A DNA stretch of 64,000 bases from Endothia cerciana (Eukaryota > Ascomycota > Sordariomycetes > Diaporthales > Cryphonectriaceae): positions 62,001-126,000 of the forward strand of contig JALRMH010000063.1 in NCBI GenBank assembly GCA_026119935.1. The letters are read 5' to 3'. Shown here one piece after another: positions 33,587 to 45,642 of the stretch. Under the pieces are notes generated by a model, which saw only the letters and a program-made list of their open reading frames with translations, was not told the origin of the DNA and made no database searches. The position numbers and the translations under genes were made by a program. The first letter of the stretch is position 1; the number at the start of each line of letters is the position of its first letter.

Positions 33587-35154
33587 ATGGGGAGTCTGCA
33601 CGTCGTAATCGTCGGTGCTGGCATTGTGTTGAATAAACGAGTGGAAGAAGCTTGATTCTCGAACTACGGGGCTCCTCAAGGGAACCCAGAGGGCTATTTA
33701 TGTTTAGCTATTCCCAGATTCTCTGGTTCAGGGGCTTCGTAGCCAGGCAGTTCTGAGACTCTTTCTGAGACCAGAATCGAGCTATCGTGGCCTGATTCTG
33801 GCCATAGAGGCCTTACGATCAACACATTGGCGGCTTGCAGGTTGCTCTCGCTCTGGCTAGAGGCGGGCATCGAGTCACGGTCCTCGAAGGCACCAAGAAG
33901 TTCCTGGAGGTAAGTTAGGCAACAGAAACCATGTTGCGGGACCGTGAGAGTCTAATAGAAAGCAGGTTGGCGTTGGCATCCGAGTGCCACCAAACTCATC
34001 ACGTCTTTCGCAATCATGGGGTAATAGACCTCTCCTCGATCAAGAAGGAGACGAGCTTGGGCAATCGCTTCATAGTCTGGCACGGGAGTAGATTTCTCGA
34101 CTGCGACTTCACCGACGTCTGCGAGAGGTACGTAGCTCCCTATTACTTCATCCACCCAGCTGACCTCATCAAAGCGCTCGTCGTTGCAGTCGAGACGAGG
34201 AGAGTGTATCGATTTGCGCATAGACACCCGGGGTGACCGACTTGGACTTCGATACTCCGAGGGTCTGATATGCCGACGGCTGGGTCCAGGGAGACTTGCT
34301 CATCTGCGCGGATGGCATCAAGTCGGCGGCTCGCAACGAGGTCAACGGACAGCTCATCGAGCCTGTCGACACGGGAGATGTGGCCTACAGGATCCTCGTG
34401 CCAGCAGAGTCTCTTCTTGAGGATCCAGAGATGCAAGAGTACGTGACCAACCCCTGGGCCGTGCACTGGATGGGACCAGAAGCTCATGTTGTTGAGTATC
34501 CACTGCGAGGCGGCGAGCTCTACAACATAATCATCGATGTGATGCACAAAAAACCGACCTTGGGCGTCCAATTGGACTCGATGAGTGGCGGTTTGAGGCC
34601 GACAACGCGCACCTCGTCGAGACATTCAAGGAATGGTGCTCGCCCGTAAAGAAACTGTGTGCTCTTACGGGGACCTATCTCAAGTGGAGGTTGGCAGACT
34701 TCGATCAGCTACAGCGGATGGGTCCATCCAGGTGGCAGGGTAGTACTTCTGGGCGATGCATGTCATCCCATGATGCCCTACATGGCTCAAGGTGCTGCTC
34801 AGGTTACCGAAAACGCCGTGACTCTAGCGGCAGCCCTCCGCGAGTATCCTGGTGATATACCCAAAGCTACCATAGCCTATTAGAACAAACCTCTTCCTAG
34901 GGCGGCATATGTGGCCAAGAATACCAGAGTATTGCAAGAGTGACTTCACCTGTACGATGGGCCAGAGACAGACAGGCGAGAGGCTTTGTGCGCGTCTCCT
35001 AGCGGAGACAATCCATTCTGCTGGGGAAGCGAGGGGAGGAGGGACTGGCTGTTTTGGTCACAATGCAACCATATTGGCAGATGAGCCAGTTATAGACCTG
35101 CCACCTCTGCCCAGGGCCAAGCCAGCGTTTATGGGGAACAGAAGGGAGGTTTAG
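33587..35154 (+). pseudogene. FAD-dependent monooxygenase (salicylate hydroxylase-like) pseudogene
   Basis: These are remains of a class A flavin monooxygenase, the group that hydroxylates aromatic acids using NAD(P)H. The N-terminal FAD motif VVIVGAGI is interrupted by a 198-bp solo LTR and resumes as GGLQVALALARGGHRVTVLE. A normal intron follows (gtaagt at 33910 to about 33965), then VGVGIRVPPNSSRL and QSWG. After that the frame is broken repeatedly: a TAG after about residue 80, shifts before DVCERYVAPYYFIHPADLI and VTDLDFDTPRV, and stops inside. The segment LICADGIKSAARNEVNGQL to HWMGPEAHVVEYPL is intact for about 100 codons. A shift precedes GRPIGLDEWRFEADNAHLVE, and another precedes the second FAD motif (WVHPGGRVVLLGDACHPMMP). 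The tail has TAG and TGA stops. It cannot encode a working enzyme. Confidence 0.85.
33627..33824. mobile_element. Solo LTR of an LTR retrotransposon
   Basis: This is a 198-bp insertion that begins TGTTGA and ends TCAACA, the TG..CA inverted ends of a retrotransposon LTR. It is flanked on both sides by a perfect 5-bp target-site duplication CATTG (33622..33626 and 33825..33829). Removing the LTR and one CATTG restores the FAD-binding motif GAGIGGLQ in frame, so the empty site can be read directly. A TATTTATG box lies near 33697. No internal retrotransposon sequence is present, which is what recombination between two LTRs leaves behind. Whether it came from a Copia or a Gypsy element cannot be told. 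Confidence 0.85.
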
Positions 35155-36102
35155 GGCCGTTAGACAAGAGTCGATGACCGGCTGTAACTCACCTTCGAAG
35201 TATATCTAGTACAAAGTGCCTAAGCGCGTGAACACAGAGGTAATGAAACCTGCCAAATTTCATACGAGTATTCCCAGCTCCCAGGTCAAAGATACGGTCC
35301 AAGATTCTCGTTGGCATTTAAATTGCGTTGCCAGCAGGGCCAAAAAAATGTCCCAAGGTTTCATAAGGTTCTTGCGCTGGCGCACTGTCAGAAGCAAAAC
35401 GGCTACGCAGCACTCCCTCGAACCGTTGCACGTGTTTAAATCAACACGCATGAGCTTCTGGGTCCTCGTGAAGGACAGTCAGTGGAGTAGGTCGGCTATG
35501 GTTAAGGCTGGATCTATAGGACAACACCGAAAGCAACCTTTCAAAATGGATCGTGCTGAGATCTCGCTGCTGCTTGATGGGCGACGTTTCAAGCCATCGC
35601 TGACTTATCGGATGCAAGTAGGCAATCATTGCTGCAGCAACGGATGACAAGAAAGCTCGAAACTTGGGGCGCGGTGGCGCAGCGTACTGAACGTCCACGT
35701 CCTCAGTTTCCAATGAACAGCCTGGAGTCGAACGTATGCCCTTCAGACTACTCATCATCGGAACCAAAGAGTCTCGATATCTTTAGAAACCACGTCTAAA
35801 GGCCACAGCATAGCAAGTTCTGACCGTTGTGTATCAATGACTTCGGCTATTCTCACAACCGCGACTTCAATTCGTATCAAACGTCGGCCCCATGCTAACC
35901 GAGGCACGAGCTGTTCTCGTGCGAACAATATACAATTCACAGTATTTCGTGGTCTGGAATTGCTGGGGTTTGAGCATGACGGCTAAAACGCACATCGGCC
36001 CTTCTATAATGTCTAGATTTTTAGTACCCACACTGCCAGTTTCGTACATAGCCCAGCTAACACACCAATCCATCAGATCTATATAAAAAGACATCCGCAT
36101 AG
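35155..36102. other. Intergenic region; weak tRNA-like A box only
   Basis: About 950 bp between the monooxygenase pseudogene and the 3' end of the MFS gene. At 35668 to 35686 the sequence GGCGCGGTGGCGCAGCG resembles the 5' half of a tRNA, but no matching 3' acceptor strand or T-arm follows. No gene seen. Confidence 0.4.
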
Positions 36103-38243
36103 TTACAGCTTGAACTTTTCCATCTTCCGGAGGCGTTTCCCAAAGCGGTTGAAGATTATTGGTAACGGTATCATAAGAATACACAAGAATCCTAGCAGAG
36201 AATTGCCCCAACCTAGACCGAGTGCGTCGTACATTGGCGTTCCAGCGAGAGGCAGAAGAGCGCCAACTAGACTGCGCAGCTCAGTGTTTGCAGCAATTGC
36301 CGAAGCTGCATACATGGGATAGCAATCGACGAGGTACCTGTTGGGTGAATCAGCTTAGAACTCCTCAAAAGCTGTTTGACTCTTTTTTGAAATTTCGTCG
36401 GGGGGGGGGGTGGGGGTGGTCGTTTTGATTTGATATTCAAGCACTGAGGAGCTCACGTGGTGATGGGAAGGAAAAGACCCATAATGCCAATGCCGAAAGG
36501 AATTAGGCTTATGATAGCCGACATCCATTGCACTTTATACTCGGTACACCAACCGTACCAGAAGAAGGTAACGGGTAACAGCCAGGAGAACCAGATGGCC
36601 ATCCAGAGCCTCATCTCGGGCTCGAACTCGCCGTTATTCTTCTTAGCGAGCCGAATGACAGACTTGTCGGAGTATAACGTTATGATGAGCCACCCTAAGG
36701 TCGTACCGCTTCCAAGGCCCAAGTAGACGAGACCAGTCAGACCGATGTTGAAGCCGTACGTATCCTCGAAGACTGTGGGAATTGTGGTGAAGAGCAGATA
36801 GAGCGTGCCATATGTGAAGGACATGTAAAGACTCAGAAGAAAGATGATGGGCGACAGAAATAACATCTTGATAGGTCGAACGAGACCGTTAAACAAGATC
36901 TGACCTCCGGACAACTTCCGCGCCTCGGCGTTATCGTAGCAGCTTCTCAGATCCTCCCGGATGAGTTCCTTCTTCAGCCGGTTCACCTTCCTTTGGATGA
37001 GAACGCGGTGGCTGGTTTCTTGGTTGAATATCTCGATCATGACTGACAACAGAACGCCGACTACCAACACGATCCAGAAATCCCACCGCCACCCTAAGGT
37101 TTCGGCAACGAAGCCACCTATCAGTGGGCCGATTGTAGGGCCTTTTTTTGTTATTAGCACTTTGTCATCCGGGCCCAGGGGCCCGTATTGGAACTTGAAG
37201 CTTGATCCAAAAGGAGCTGACTGACCGAAAAGTGGACCGATAGTCCACATTCCCATGGCAAACCCCCGCTGGTCAGGACGAAACATGTCCGCGATGACAC
37301 CACCGCCCAGAGTCATACAGCCTGAGCCACCAACACCAGTGAAGAAGCGGAAGACGATGAGTGCGCCGATGTTGGGTGAGAGAGCACACCCAATCTGCCA
37401 GCAACAGAAGAAGATATTTGCCGCGGTCAATACTGGTCGTCTCCCATATATCTCGGACAGGGGCGCCAAGAACATAGGACCAATCACGTAGCCAAGCAGA
37501 TAGATGCTGACCGTCATTGCGCCCACGATGGCGTCGGTCTCGCCAAACTCCACCATCAGGCTTGAGATCCCCGGAGAGAGGATCGAGGAAGCGAAGGGCG
37601 TCACCAAAGTGATACCCGAGAGCAGGCCCACGAGCAACCACTTCTTGAAATCCGGAAAGTTGAGTGGCATTGCTGGATCGTCCTGTCCATCCCACCCTAC
37701 GATGCCAGCGTCGAGATCTGTTTCGGGTAGAGGATCACGTTTGATGCCGCCCCGCTTGTCACTCCTGCGGCTCCGTCGGCTGAAGACCCGTGACATCTTG
37801 GAACGGAGAGTATTTTGGCTCTCGATCCGCCGGATGCTCTCACTATCGGCGACCTGTGTGTGGCCGAGAAGTCAGCCCAATCACGTTAAACGTCAGCAAT
37901 AGCTTACGCTTCTTGGATAACCCACTCTACTCAGCCGGCGGTCGACTTCGTGGCCAGGCACTATCTCCTCCGCTTCCTCATAGTCGAGATCGGGCTCGCC
38001 ATGGTCTGTATTATCTGTGTTGTATCTGTCCTTGTCCCGCTTATCCCCTCCGGCTTTCTTCTCCGGATCTTGCGAAATGCTTTGCTGCTGCGGACGGCTA
38101 CCTGGAGCGGCGGCATCGTCATAGACTACTTGTGTGCTTGTTGATCCGGTGGGCGACTGTCCGCGCGGCGCTGTGCTAGGGGCTTCGGCAGCCTGCTCCG
38201 GCCCGAGCAAGCCTGCTTGGGTTTCCTTATCTTGATCGCCCAT
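36103..38243 (-). CDS. MFS transporter, DHA1 drug:H+ antiporter type
   Basis: This is a major-facilitator exporter of the 12-span DHA1 group, whose members export drugs, polyamines or fungal metabolites. Exons are 38243..37908, 37853..37226, 37141..36457 and 36337..36103, 627 residues with closing phases. Residues 1 to about 160 are a charged, Ser/Gln/Pro-rich cytosolic tail. The transport domain starts at DFKKWLLVGLLSGITLVTPF, with the loop motif APLSEIYGRRPVL and the antiporter motif after splicing (IGPLFGPTIGPLIGGF). A long central loop (FNQETSHRVLIQRKVNRL) precedes spans 7 to 12. Intron 2 is 84 nt, a multiple of three without stops, so retention would add 28 residues in the middle of the motif. 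It ends in a basic tail (FGKRLRKMEKFKL). It sits between a monooxygenase pseudogene and a divergent Zn2Cys6 regulator. Confidence 0.88.
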
Positions 38244-39650
38244 ATTGACGTTGTTTTGCCGCTAATGGTACCATATGTGTTGAGAAAAACTGCCAAAGTC
38301 AAAGGGTTGACTGATGATGGTTGTGAAAGTCAACAACGAGGGGAGGAGGCGAGGGATGAGGATGAGCGGACCCCGGCGGGAGACGGCAACGACAACAAAT
38401 TAACTCACAATAGCAACACCGCAACTCGGACTCGAGTCTAGAGGGGGTAAGGCAGTACTGCGCAGTCACTGGATCTGCAAAGCCAAGGAACAGAAACCAC
38501 ACCACACGGCGAAGCAGTAAGCCAGTAGCTGGATCTGCAGCTGCCAGCCATACGAAAAGGGTCACCTACCTGTAAACAATAAGGGCCGTTGCTCATACAA
38601 ACAACCTCTCCGGACATAGCGGTCTTTAAAGAATGGCAGCTGAGAAATCAATCCCCGGTAGTCTTTTTCGCCCGGGTCCATCACACCTCGCAACCCGGCT
38701 TCGGCAGTCGATCGAAGCGCCGAACCGCGACAGGGGGGTTTCTCGCTCCTCGCAGGAGAACCCTCACCTGCCTGAGAAAGAGGTGTCCAGGAAGCTAGGG
38801 GAGACGGCGAGACACCTGTCGTTCTGGTCGTACCCGGATAGGCAGGCTTCAGCTGTGGTCCGTATGACCATGGCCCATTACGAGAGAGAGGCTGAATTTG
38901 ACCATATTTGCGCCCAGTCTACATTCTCCAAATGGTCTTTGTATTAGAGACTGTTGCGGCAGCCGGGAAAAGGATCCTGACGGGTGACCGCGCTACTGAC
39001 TGTGGTAGTAATGTGCTTCAGTTAACCTGGTAGCCAGTTGACGTCTCCTCGCTCGGCTCCTCCACCATCGTCCTGTTTTGCATAGTCCCTCGGGACATCT
39101 AGGGAGCCTTGAATGGGGTTGACTCCTGTTGGGCGCCGTGGGTGTCTACTTGGTCTCGTATCCGAACACACTCGTACGAGACTCGGAGTGTACCTTGCTA
39201 GTTAAACGTCCCTGTCCGTGTAAAATATATAGTTCACCCGCATCCACGACATATTTTAAGTGCTATAGTAGTACAAGTCGAGGCGTGAGTGACGCAAGCC
39301 AGCGCTAACCCTATCTAGAGAGAAGAGGGACAAGTGCGGCGTGCCGAGCCCACGCTTTCTGGGACGCGAAACAACTCTGATGCTGGTACTATGTAGTGTC
39401 TATCACCTCGACGCACAGCGCGTCTGCACCCTGGACGAATAAGGGGCCAAGCCTCTGCGCGCGCGCGCGCGCGCCCAGATCGGCGCTCAGCTCAAGGGGT
39501 CACCGCCGTGTACTCAGCAGCCCGGAGCCCAACCCGGTACCCACTTTGTTCCTCACACGCGCGTGTGCGACAGGTAGGGCCCATGCACGGAAAAAGCCTC
39601 TTGCTGTTGACTGCGCGCGAAGACCTTACGCCGCCTTCACACTAGACAGA
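38244..39650. other. Divergent promoter region of the DHA1 transporter and Zn2Cys6 regulator
   Basis: About 1.4 kb between two divergent start codons. It contains a (GC)n tract near the regulator. An in-frame upstream extension of the regulator frame reaches back to 39396 but has no ATG supporting it. Short frames elsewhere are not protein-like. Confidence 0.5.
39457..39474. repeat. (GC)9 dinucleotide tract
   Basis: A perfect GC dinucleotide run about 180 bp upstream of the Zn2Cys6 regulator start, a sequence with Z-DNA-forming potential. Confidence 0.85.
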
Positions 39651-42219
39651 ATGTCAGAGATACCGCCATCACCTGCCCCCTCGGCGGCGATGTCGGGCAG
39701 GCCCAAAGCATCCCCCACATCTGGACAACGGTTCAACAAGGCGTGCGATTCCTGCCACGTCTCCAAGGTGCGGTGCGTGCCCGACCCCCAGTCGCCCATC
39801 GACACCTGCAAGCGGTGCACAAAGAATGGCACCCCGTGCGTCTTTTCACCTGTCGGGCCGAGGAGACGACCTGCGAGAACTAAGAATGACAGGATCGCCG
39901 AGCTGGAGCGGCGAGTGAGAGACATGCAGCTGAAACTGGAGAAAGAAGTCGAGAAACGGTCCGGCACAGGTTCCCATCTTGACGCCTCGTCTTCCAGCCC
40001 CGGGAAGACGTCCGCGCCCCGGCTGAAATCCGTCTCCGATCTTGATCCCGGGTTGGAGTACGGACTCACCACCGCGACGGCCCCTTCTACCACAGGTGCG
40101 GAAGCCAAGGAAGCTGAGGTCTCTGGATCACTCGGAACGAGTGAGAGCACTGCGGCAGGACCGGCCTCATCTGCACTGCGTATTTCCACTGCATCAATCG
40201 ATGCTTCTGCCCTGAAACCTCAACCATCTTCCCGACAAGAGGCTGATGTAATCGAGAAAGGGCTTATAACGAGTGCCCAGGCCGATAAGCTCGTACGGGA
40301 GTTCCGACTTCATATAGCTGGGAAGTACCTCGGCATGTCCCTTCCGGAGGAGATCGATCCTGAACGGCTCCGCCGTGAGAGGCCGGTCTTCTGGCTCAGC
40401 ATCCTTAGTGCTGCCGCGGCTGGCAGCACTGAGCTTCTGGGCTTGTCACCCATTCTGTTTGAAGAGTTGAAGAAGACCCTAGACTTTCGCATGTCGCCCG
40501 CAGCCAACCCAGACCTTGACACCCTTCAAGCACTCATGAACTACGTTGGGTTTTACTACGGCCACGTTTGTTCAATGGGAACTGAAGTAATGGAGATCAG
40601 CGGCGCCGCGATAACGATGGCTGTTCAGATGGCAGAGGCCTCCGCTGTCCTTGGCCTCCCTGATGACTGCCCTATAACCGAGGCTGATGTTACCGAAGAG
40701 GACTCCCAGCTCTCGCGTGAGCTGCTGCACTGGTACTGGGTTAGCATTTCAGTCCTCGTCAAGAACCGGCAGGTCAAGAGCCGGCAGGTCACTATGCTGC
40801 GTCTGATGCACTTCGTCGACTCGAGCGTCCGTGTTCTACGCACAACACACAGGCATGACGATATGCGCCTGGTCGAGTGGACCAAATTAGTGCAGATTGC
40901 AGCTGATACAATCTTCGCAATCCATCGAGGCCACGCGAGCGAGACCGGTGGGTTGAGTGACGAGGCTCGGGACGCTATCTTGGAGACTTTCGAGAAGAGG
41001 AGAAAACAGTGGCTTATAGAATGTCCCTTCGATCTTGTGAATGGTATGAACCTTTGCCGAAGCATCCTCCCGCTCCTGATTCATATTATGTCACGAACAA
41101 AAACCTTGCTCACACTATTGGCAGAGGTTTTGATGCTGGATTATTATTACTACATCTTGCTTGTGTGAGTGTCCGCGAGGTGCGAATTCCAGATTTACGA
41201 GTTCATTCCTGACCTGACCTTCTTATATCAGCTCGGAATTCATCTATCCGGCGGGAGTCGCGGACTTCAAGAGACGCAGTCATGGACTTCCAGCCTTGTC
41301 TACGACGAAGACGAACATTGCCCCGAGTCCAGATCAGAACTTCTTTGCTCCGTACAAGGTCCGCTACACCCGGAAGTGCATCCTTGCTGCCCAGTCCTCT
41401 CTCGATATAGTGACAACCCACACCGAGCCGAACGACTTCAACTCAAAAACCCCCCCGGACATCTTTCGCCGTCTTGGCGCATTCCCATACGGCAGAATCT
41501 TTTATGCCCTCCGCTTTCTACTCTTTGTTGCCCATGAGATATTCAGGACCAAGAGATACGATGTCGTCGATGTCGAAGCGCTCAGGGTGGACTTATACAT
41601 CGCATCTCTCAGGAGGCGCCTGACAGCTGCCGCATCTGGGGGAAGCTATCGCTATCCCTCGCTCTGGCTCTATGCCCTAACGACGAGGATCGAGCCCTGG
41701 TACCGTGAGCTGCGGGCCTTGCTGGAGAGAGACAGACCCGCAAAAGAAACGAGTCAATTGTTGGATGAGGCGTTGGGATCGCGCGCTGTAGCCTCGCCGA
41801 GCAGAGATGGCGGTACTCCTGCAGTGCCTGAGGGTCTGCCGCTGCAAACTAACGAAAGCTGGTTCAACGGACCCATGTCGCCCCTGTTGCTCGAGCTCCC
41901 ATTCGGATTTCTCTCCTCGCCGGACGCCTTCTCCATGCCGTGGCGTGCTGCTCCAGACCCCTTGAACCACATCTTTGGCACCACGAGCGGGCCTCCAAGT
42001 TACAGGACGTCCTCCACCATCCCACTCACAGACCCAGAGAGGTACAAGTCAGCCCAACCGCCAACCTGCAATAATACGCATATGCAGGCTGGAATCGGCC
42101 AGGTAGATCCCGCCGGCGCGCTTGACACTTGTCTCGGAAACATGGATCTGGACCCCTTCAATTTCAACTGGGAGGTTTTTAGTGACATATTGCCCGGCTC
42201 GGAAATGTTTCTGTCCTAG
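39651..42219 (+). CDS. Zn2Cys6 fungal-specific transcription factor
   Basis: This is a nuclear regulator with a Gal4-type binuclear zinc cluster and a middle homology region. Exons are 39651..41043, 41125..41164 and 41232..42219, 806 residues; the middle exon is only 40 nt. The zinc ligands are Cys32, 35, 42, 53, 56 and 63 (spacing 2, 6, 10, 2, 6). A basic linker and a short coiled coil follow (DRIAELERRVRDMQLKLEKE), suggesting dimer binding. Residues about 290 to 620 show the fungal transcription-factor MHR pattern (LDYYYYILLVSEFIYPAG is assembled across both introns). The C-terminal third is acidic and Ser/Pro-rich (NMDLDPFNFNWEVFSDIL), a likely activation segment. The start at 39651 was chosen because it is the first ATG in frame before the cluster. 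It is divergent from the DHA1 transporter. Confidence 0.87.
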
Positions 42220-42733
42220 TGACCCCCACATGTGCCCGTGAGCACAACACATCAGGCTGCACTGGGCAATCAGGAGCAGGGTGGCGATGGCGGAGGAACT
42301 GAGGGTAGTTAGTAGAGCCGGAAGTAGAGCCGGAGGAACACAGGAAGATTGTGGAAACATGAGACAGCACTACGTATGGTGTGCTATCAGCTGGTTGGCA
42401 CGGTGCCTTATCTACGCCGAGGAAGAACATCACTTGCAATACTTCTTCAAGATCAATGTTCGACAAGTTGGACTTCCTCCCATATTAGGCCGCCAGGGGT
42501 GCTGCGTTGTTGATCAGCGCCCAGTTTGAAATGAGCCCAAGAACAAAGGCATCAGTGGGGGGTATCATTATATTCGCGGGCCATTCCTAGAACCGAAGAA
42601 ATACCGGAGACGCTGTACTCCGCCCACATGCATCAAGATCGCTGCCCAGGTGATCTGCCAAGCACCACTGTGGCCGGTAGAAATCCATACTGGCCAGACC
42701 GATACGCATACTAAATCTTGTTGACCCTGCCCA
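42220..42733. other. Intergenic region between convergent regulator and DUG2 genes
   Basis: About 510 bp between two stop codons on opposite strands; expected to hold 3' UTRs. Nothing else seen. Confidence 0.5.
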
Positions 42734-45642
42734 TCAGAGCTTGCGAAACGCTTCGCCAAAGATCTCTCGGCTTCTGAGGAGATTCAACAATCGTATGCGC
42801 TCGTTCTCTAGATGTGCCGAGTCAGTCGCTTGTCCGCAGGGCAGATGCGCGACCGGGGCTCCGAACTCCTTCTCAAGGAAACGAATGGCTGGAATAGAGC
42901 CACCCTCCCGGATGTATAGTGGTTTTTTGCCTTTGACAGGAGGCCCTGCCACTTCGCGCTCAGCCTTCGGATCCGCAGTCTTGTGTGCGGCAACAATATC
43001 TGCTCGTCGGCCATGACCCTTGCCACTGTCCTCTCCGCTGCCCGCATCTGAGTCCATGTTTCCGATCTTATTTTCGTCTGCCGGGCTGGAGAGACCCCAC
43101 ACTTTGGTGATGGCCTCCTCCAGCGTTTTGAAGATCTGGTTGTTTGGATCTCCCAGCCACGGCTCAGCTTTGTTGTCGATCTTAATAGTCAGGGTGTTCC
43201 GGCTCTCTAATTCGGCAAACTTCGCCCTCAGATAGTCCTTCAATGATGCAACGATATCATCGACCTGCTGATCCGGCACAATGCGGAAGGAGATAGTGGC
43301 GCTTGCATGACTACTTACAACGCTTTCGTCCACACCCGAGACCTTGGTTCCGTGGATTGTCAGATTGGGCTCCCGCCAACGTGCCATCAGACTAGCCTTG
43401 AGCTGTTCGACAGTGCCACTTTGGGGGTTGCGGCGGCTGAGGATCTTGACGATCTCCTCATACCGGGCCTCCTCAACCGGCGTTAGAGGCAGGACCGCAT
43501 CGTAGAAGTGTGGGACCATAATCTTGTTTCGTGGCCCCTTGAGCGAGGTCAGAACCTGCATCAGGTCCGCAAGCGGTTCATCGAGCATGTGACTGCCGTC
43601 CACTCCGGAGTGTAAATCGGGATAGGCACTATCAACGCAGATGGTGGCATGCAAAACGCCACGCAGGCCGTATGTGAGGCAGGGTGTCTCGTCGTCGATC
43701 CAGTAGCTGTTTGCAAGAAGGATGTAGTCCACATTTCCGATCAGATCTTTGTTCTTCTTGATGGTTTCTTGGAAGTTGCGACTGGTGGATTCCTCTTCGC
43801 CCTCGATGAGGAAGACCACATCGGAATTGAGCTGCTGGGCCTGCAAAAGGTCCGTCACAGCGTAGAGCGCCGCCATGATAGGACCCTTGTTGTCACTCAC
43901 GCCACGACCATAGAGATAGCCATTGATGCCCTCCATCTGGAAAGGATCCGTGGCCCATTTGCTCTTGCCGTCACGGTCCGCAGGGACAACGTCGTAGTGA
44001 CCGTAGAAGAGAATGCGTTTGCGCTGCTTAGCGGGCTCTAACTTGCCGCTGAAGACAGCGCAAACGACAGGATTGTGCAGCTTCTCGGTGGAGAGCATGT
44101 TTACTTGTGCGCCCAGTCGCTTGAAAAGATTGCACAAGAAGCTCGCCCCTTGGCGACATTCCTCGGCGAACTCAGGGCGGGCAGAGACGGTCCGGTACGA
44201 GACAAACTCCCGTAGCGATGAGAGCATGGTACGCTCGGACTCATCTGGATTATCCTCGAGCTCTTCTTGGATCCCGTCCACGCGCCACACACTGAGGTTA
44301 TTATCATTAGCACCGGTGATGTAGTAGTTGTGTCCCTGGTAGGTGGTGTGTGCCGATGACAGAATCTTGCCCTGATGTGCCTTCCAGCGAGAAAGGCACC
44401 GATACTTCTGGCTGACCTTCTCGGAGGCTTTGTTGGAGTGGACGGTACTGTGTCTCTGCTCATTGTTAGATGTTTTGGGCCGAAGGTAAAGATAAGATAC
44501 AGGAAAAAAACACTCACTGCGACCGTCCCGGTTGTGGCCGCAGACCAAAGATAGCCCCACGCCATCTGGAGGGACATGATGTCGCCGTGGCGATCGTTGT
44601 CACCACGGTGGTCCTTGATGACCCTCAGCTTCTGCTTGGTGTCGAGGTCCCACAGCTCGATGACGCCCCTCTTCTTGCCGCTATAGAGAAAGGAGCCGTC
44701 GATGGCGATGTGGAAGACGGACTGGGCGTCTTGTTCTCCGAGACACATGATCTCGCGGTGCTCCCACGCCTCCCATTCCTCCATGCCGTCATACCTCTCG
44801 TCCTGTTTGATCTGCCACAGCTTGATGCGGCCCTCGCCGCCACCGGTAATCAGAACCTCCTCGTCTGGATCTACAAGGACGGTTGGACCCTTGGCGATGA
44901 ACATGCAGTAGATGAAGCCAGAATGAGAGCGGTTCCCGATGGAGGAGCGGTAGACCTCCAGTGTCTCGTTCGCTGGGGGGATCAAGGCGTCCCTCTCGTC
45001 CTTCCTCCGCGGCGTGCTCGTCCCGCCAATGGCCTTTGAGTCGAAGAATGTGTCTATGCGCTGGTCTGGGTGGTCTGGGTTGTCATGTGGAACTCGGCGG
45101 TCGGGATCGCTCAGCTTGACCCATTGTATGGAGGTGTTTTGTGCGCCTATATAGACCGTATCATGCTGGGTCGAGTAGGCGCAAGAGAAGACATCGCCGA
45201 TGTGGTCGGGCCAGTAGATCTCGTAGAGGCGTGCGAAAGTGTTGGGGCACCATACGGAGACGATGGCGTCTCCGGCACTGGAGACCAGGATAGATCTGGG
45301 GCCGGACTCGGTCGGAGGGGGCGACGAGGAGTACGAGGAGGAGGGGGCAGAAGTCGAAGTCGAAGTCGAAGCGGGCTGGGAGGCAGGGCCGGAGAGGTAG
45401 AGCCACAGAATGTGACGCTTGTGGGCTTGGAAGCGCTTGACGAGCTCGAATGTGGCGAGCGACCAGACAAAGATCTCCCCGGTGTGGGTGCCGGCGAAGA
45501 TGTACTTGTCGCTGACGGCGAGTGTCAGGACAGTCTCGTCATGTTTGAGCTCCTGTATGCGCTGAGGAGCGTTGAAGTGGTCATCATGAGACTGCGAGGT
45601 GCTGCTGGTGGCAGCGGGGAGTGTCGACTTGAGCGAGGACAT
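42734..45642 (-). CDS. DUG2: Dug2-type glutathione-degradation protein (WD40 plus M20 peptidase)
   Basis: In yeast, Dug2 with Dug3 forms the glutamine-amidotransferase-like complex that starts the gamma-glutamyl-transpeptidase-independent breakdown of glutathione; Dug1 then cleaves Cys-Gly. Exons are 45642..44518 and 44455..42734, 948 residues. The first in-frame ATG is at 45642; the frame is open upstream but without ATG. Residues 1 to about 430 are WD40 repeats (IFVWSLATFELVKRFQAHKR, SVWCPNTFARLYEIYW, IKLWQ, ELWDLD), and the last repeats follow the intron (WKAHQGKILSSAHT, NNLSVWRVDG). The M20 metallopeptidase domain follows, with FYGHYDVVPAD, RGVSDNKGP, EGEEESTS, DLHSGVDGS and near the end HLENERIRL. 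The metal ligands and catalytic Glu appear intact. The two-domain layout matches fungal Dug2. Confidence 0.9.

Noticed and set aside
33627..33824. The insert in the monooxygenase as an intron
   Set aside because: It lacks a usable AG acceptor at the restored junction, and an AG further on would delete the GG of the FAD motif; the 5-bp duplication and TG..CA ends fit an LTR.
35668..35735. tRNA gene candidate (A-box-like TGGCGCAGCG)
   Set aside because: The 5' half looks like a tRNA, but the acceptor stem has no 3' partner and the T-arm does not pair.
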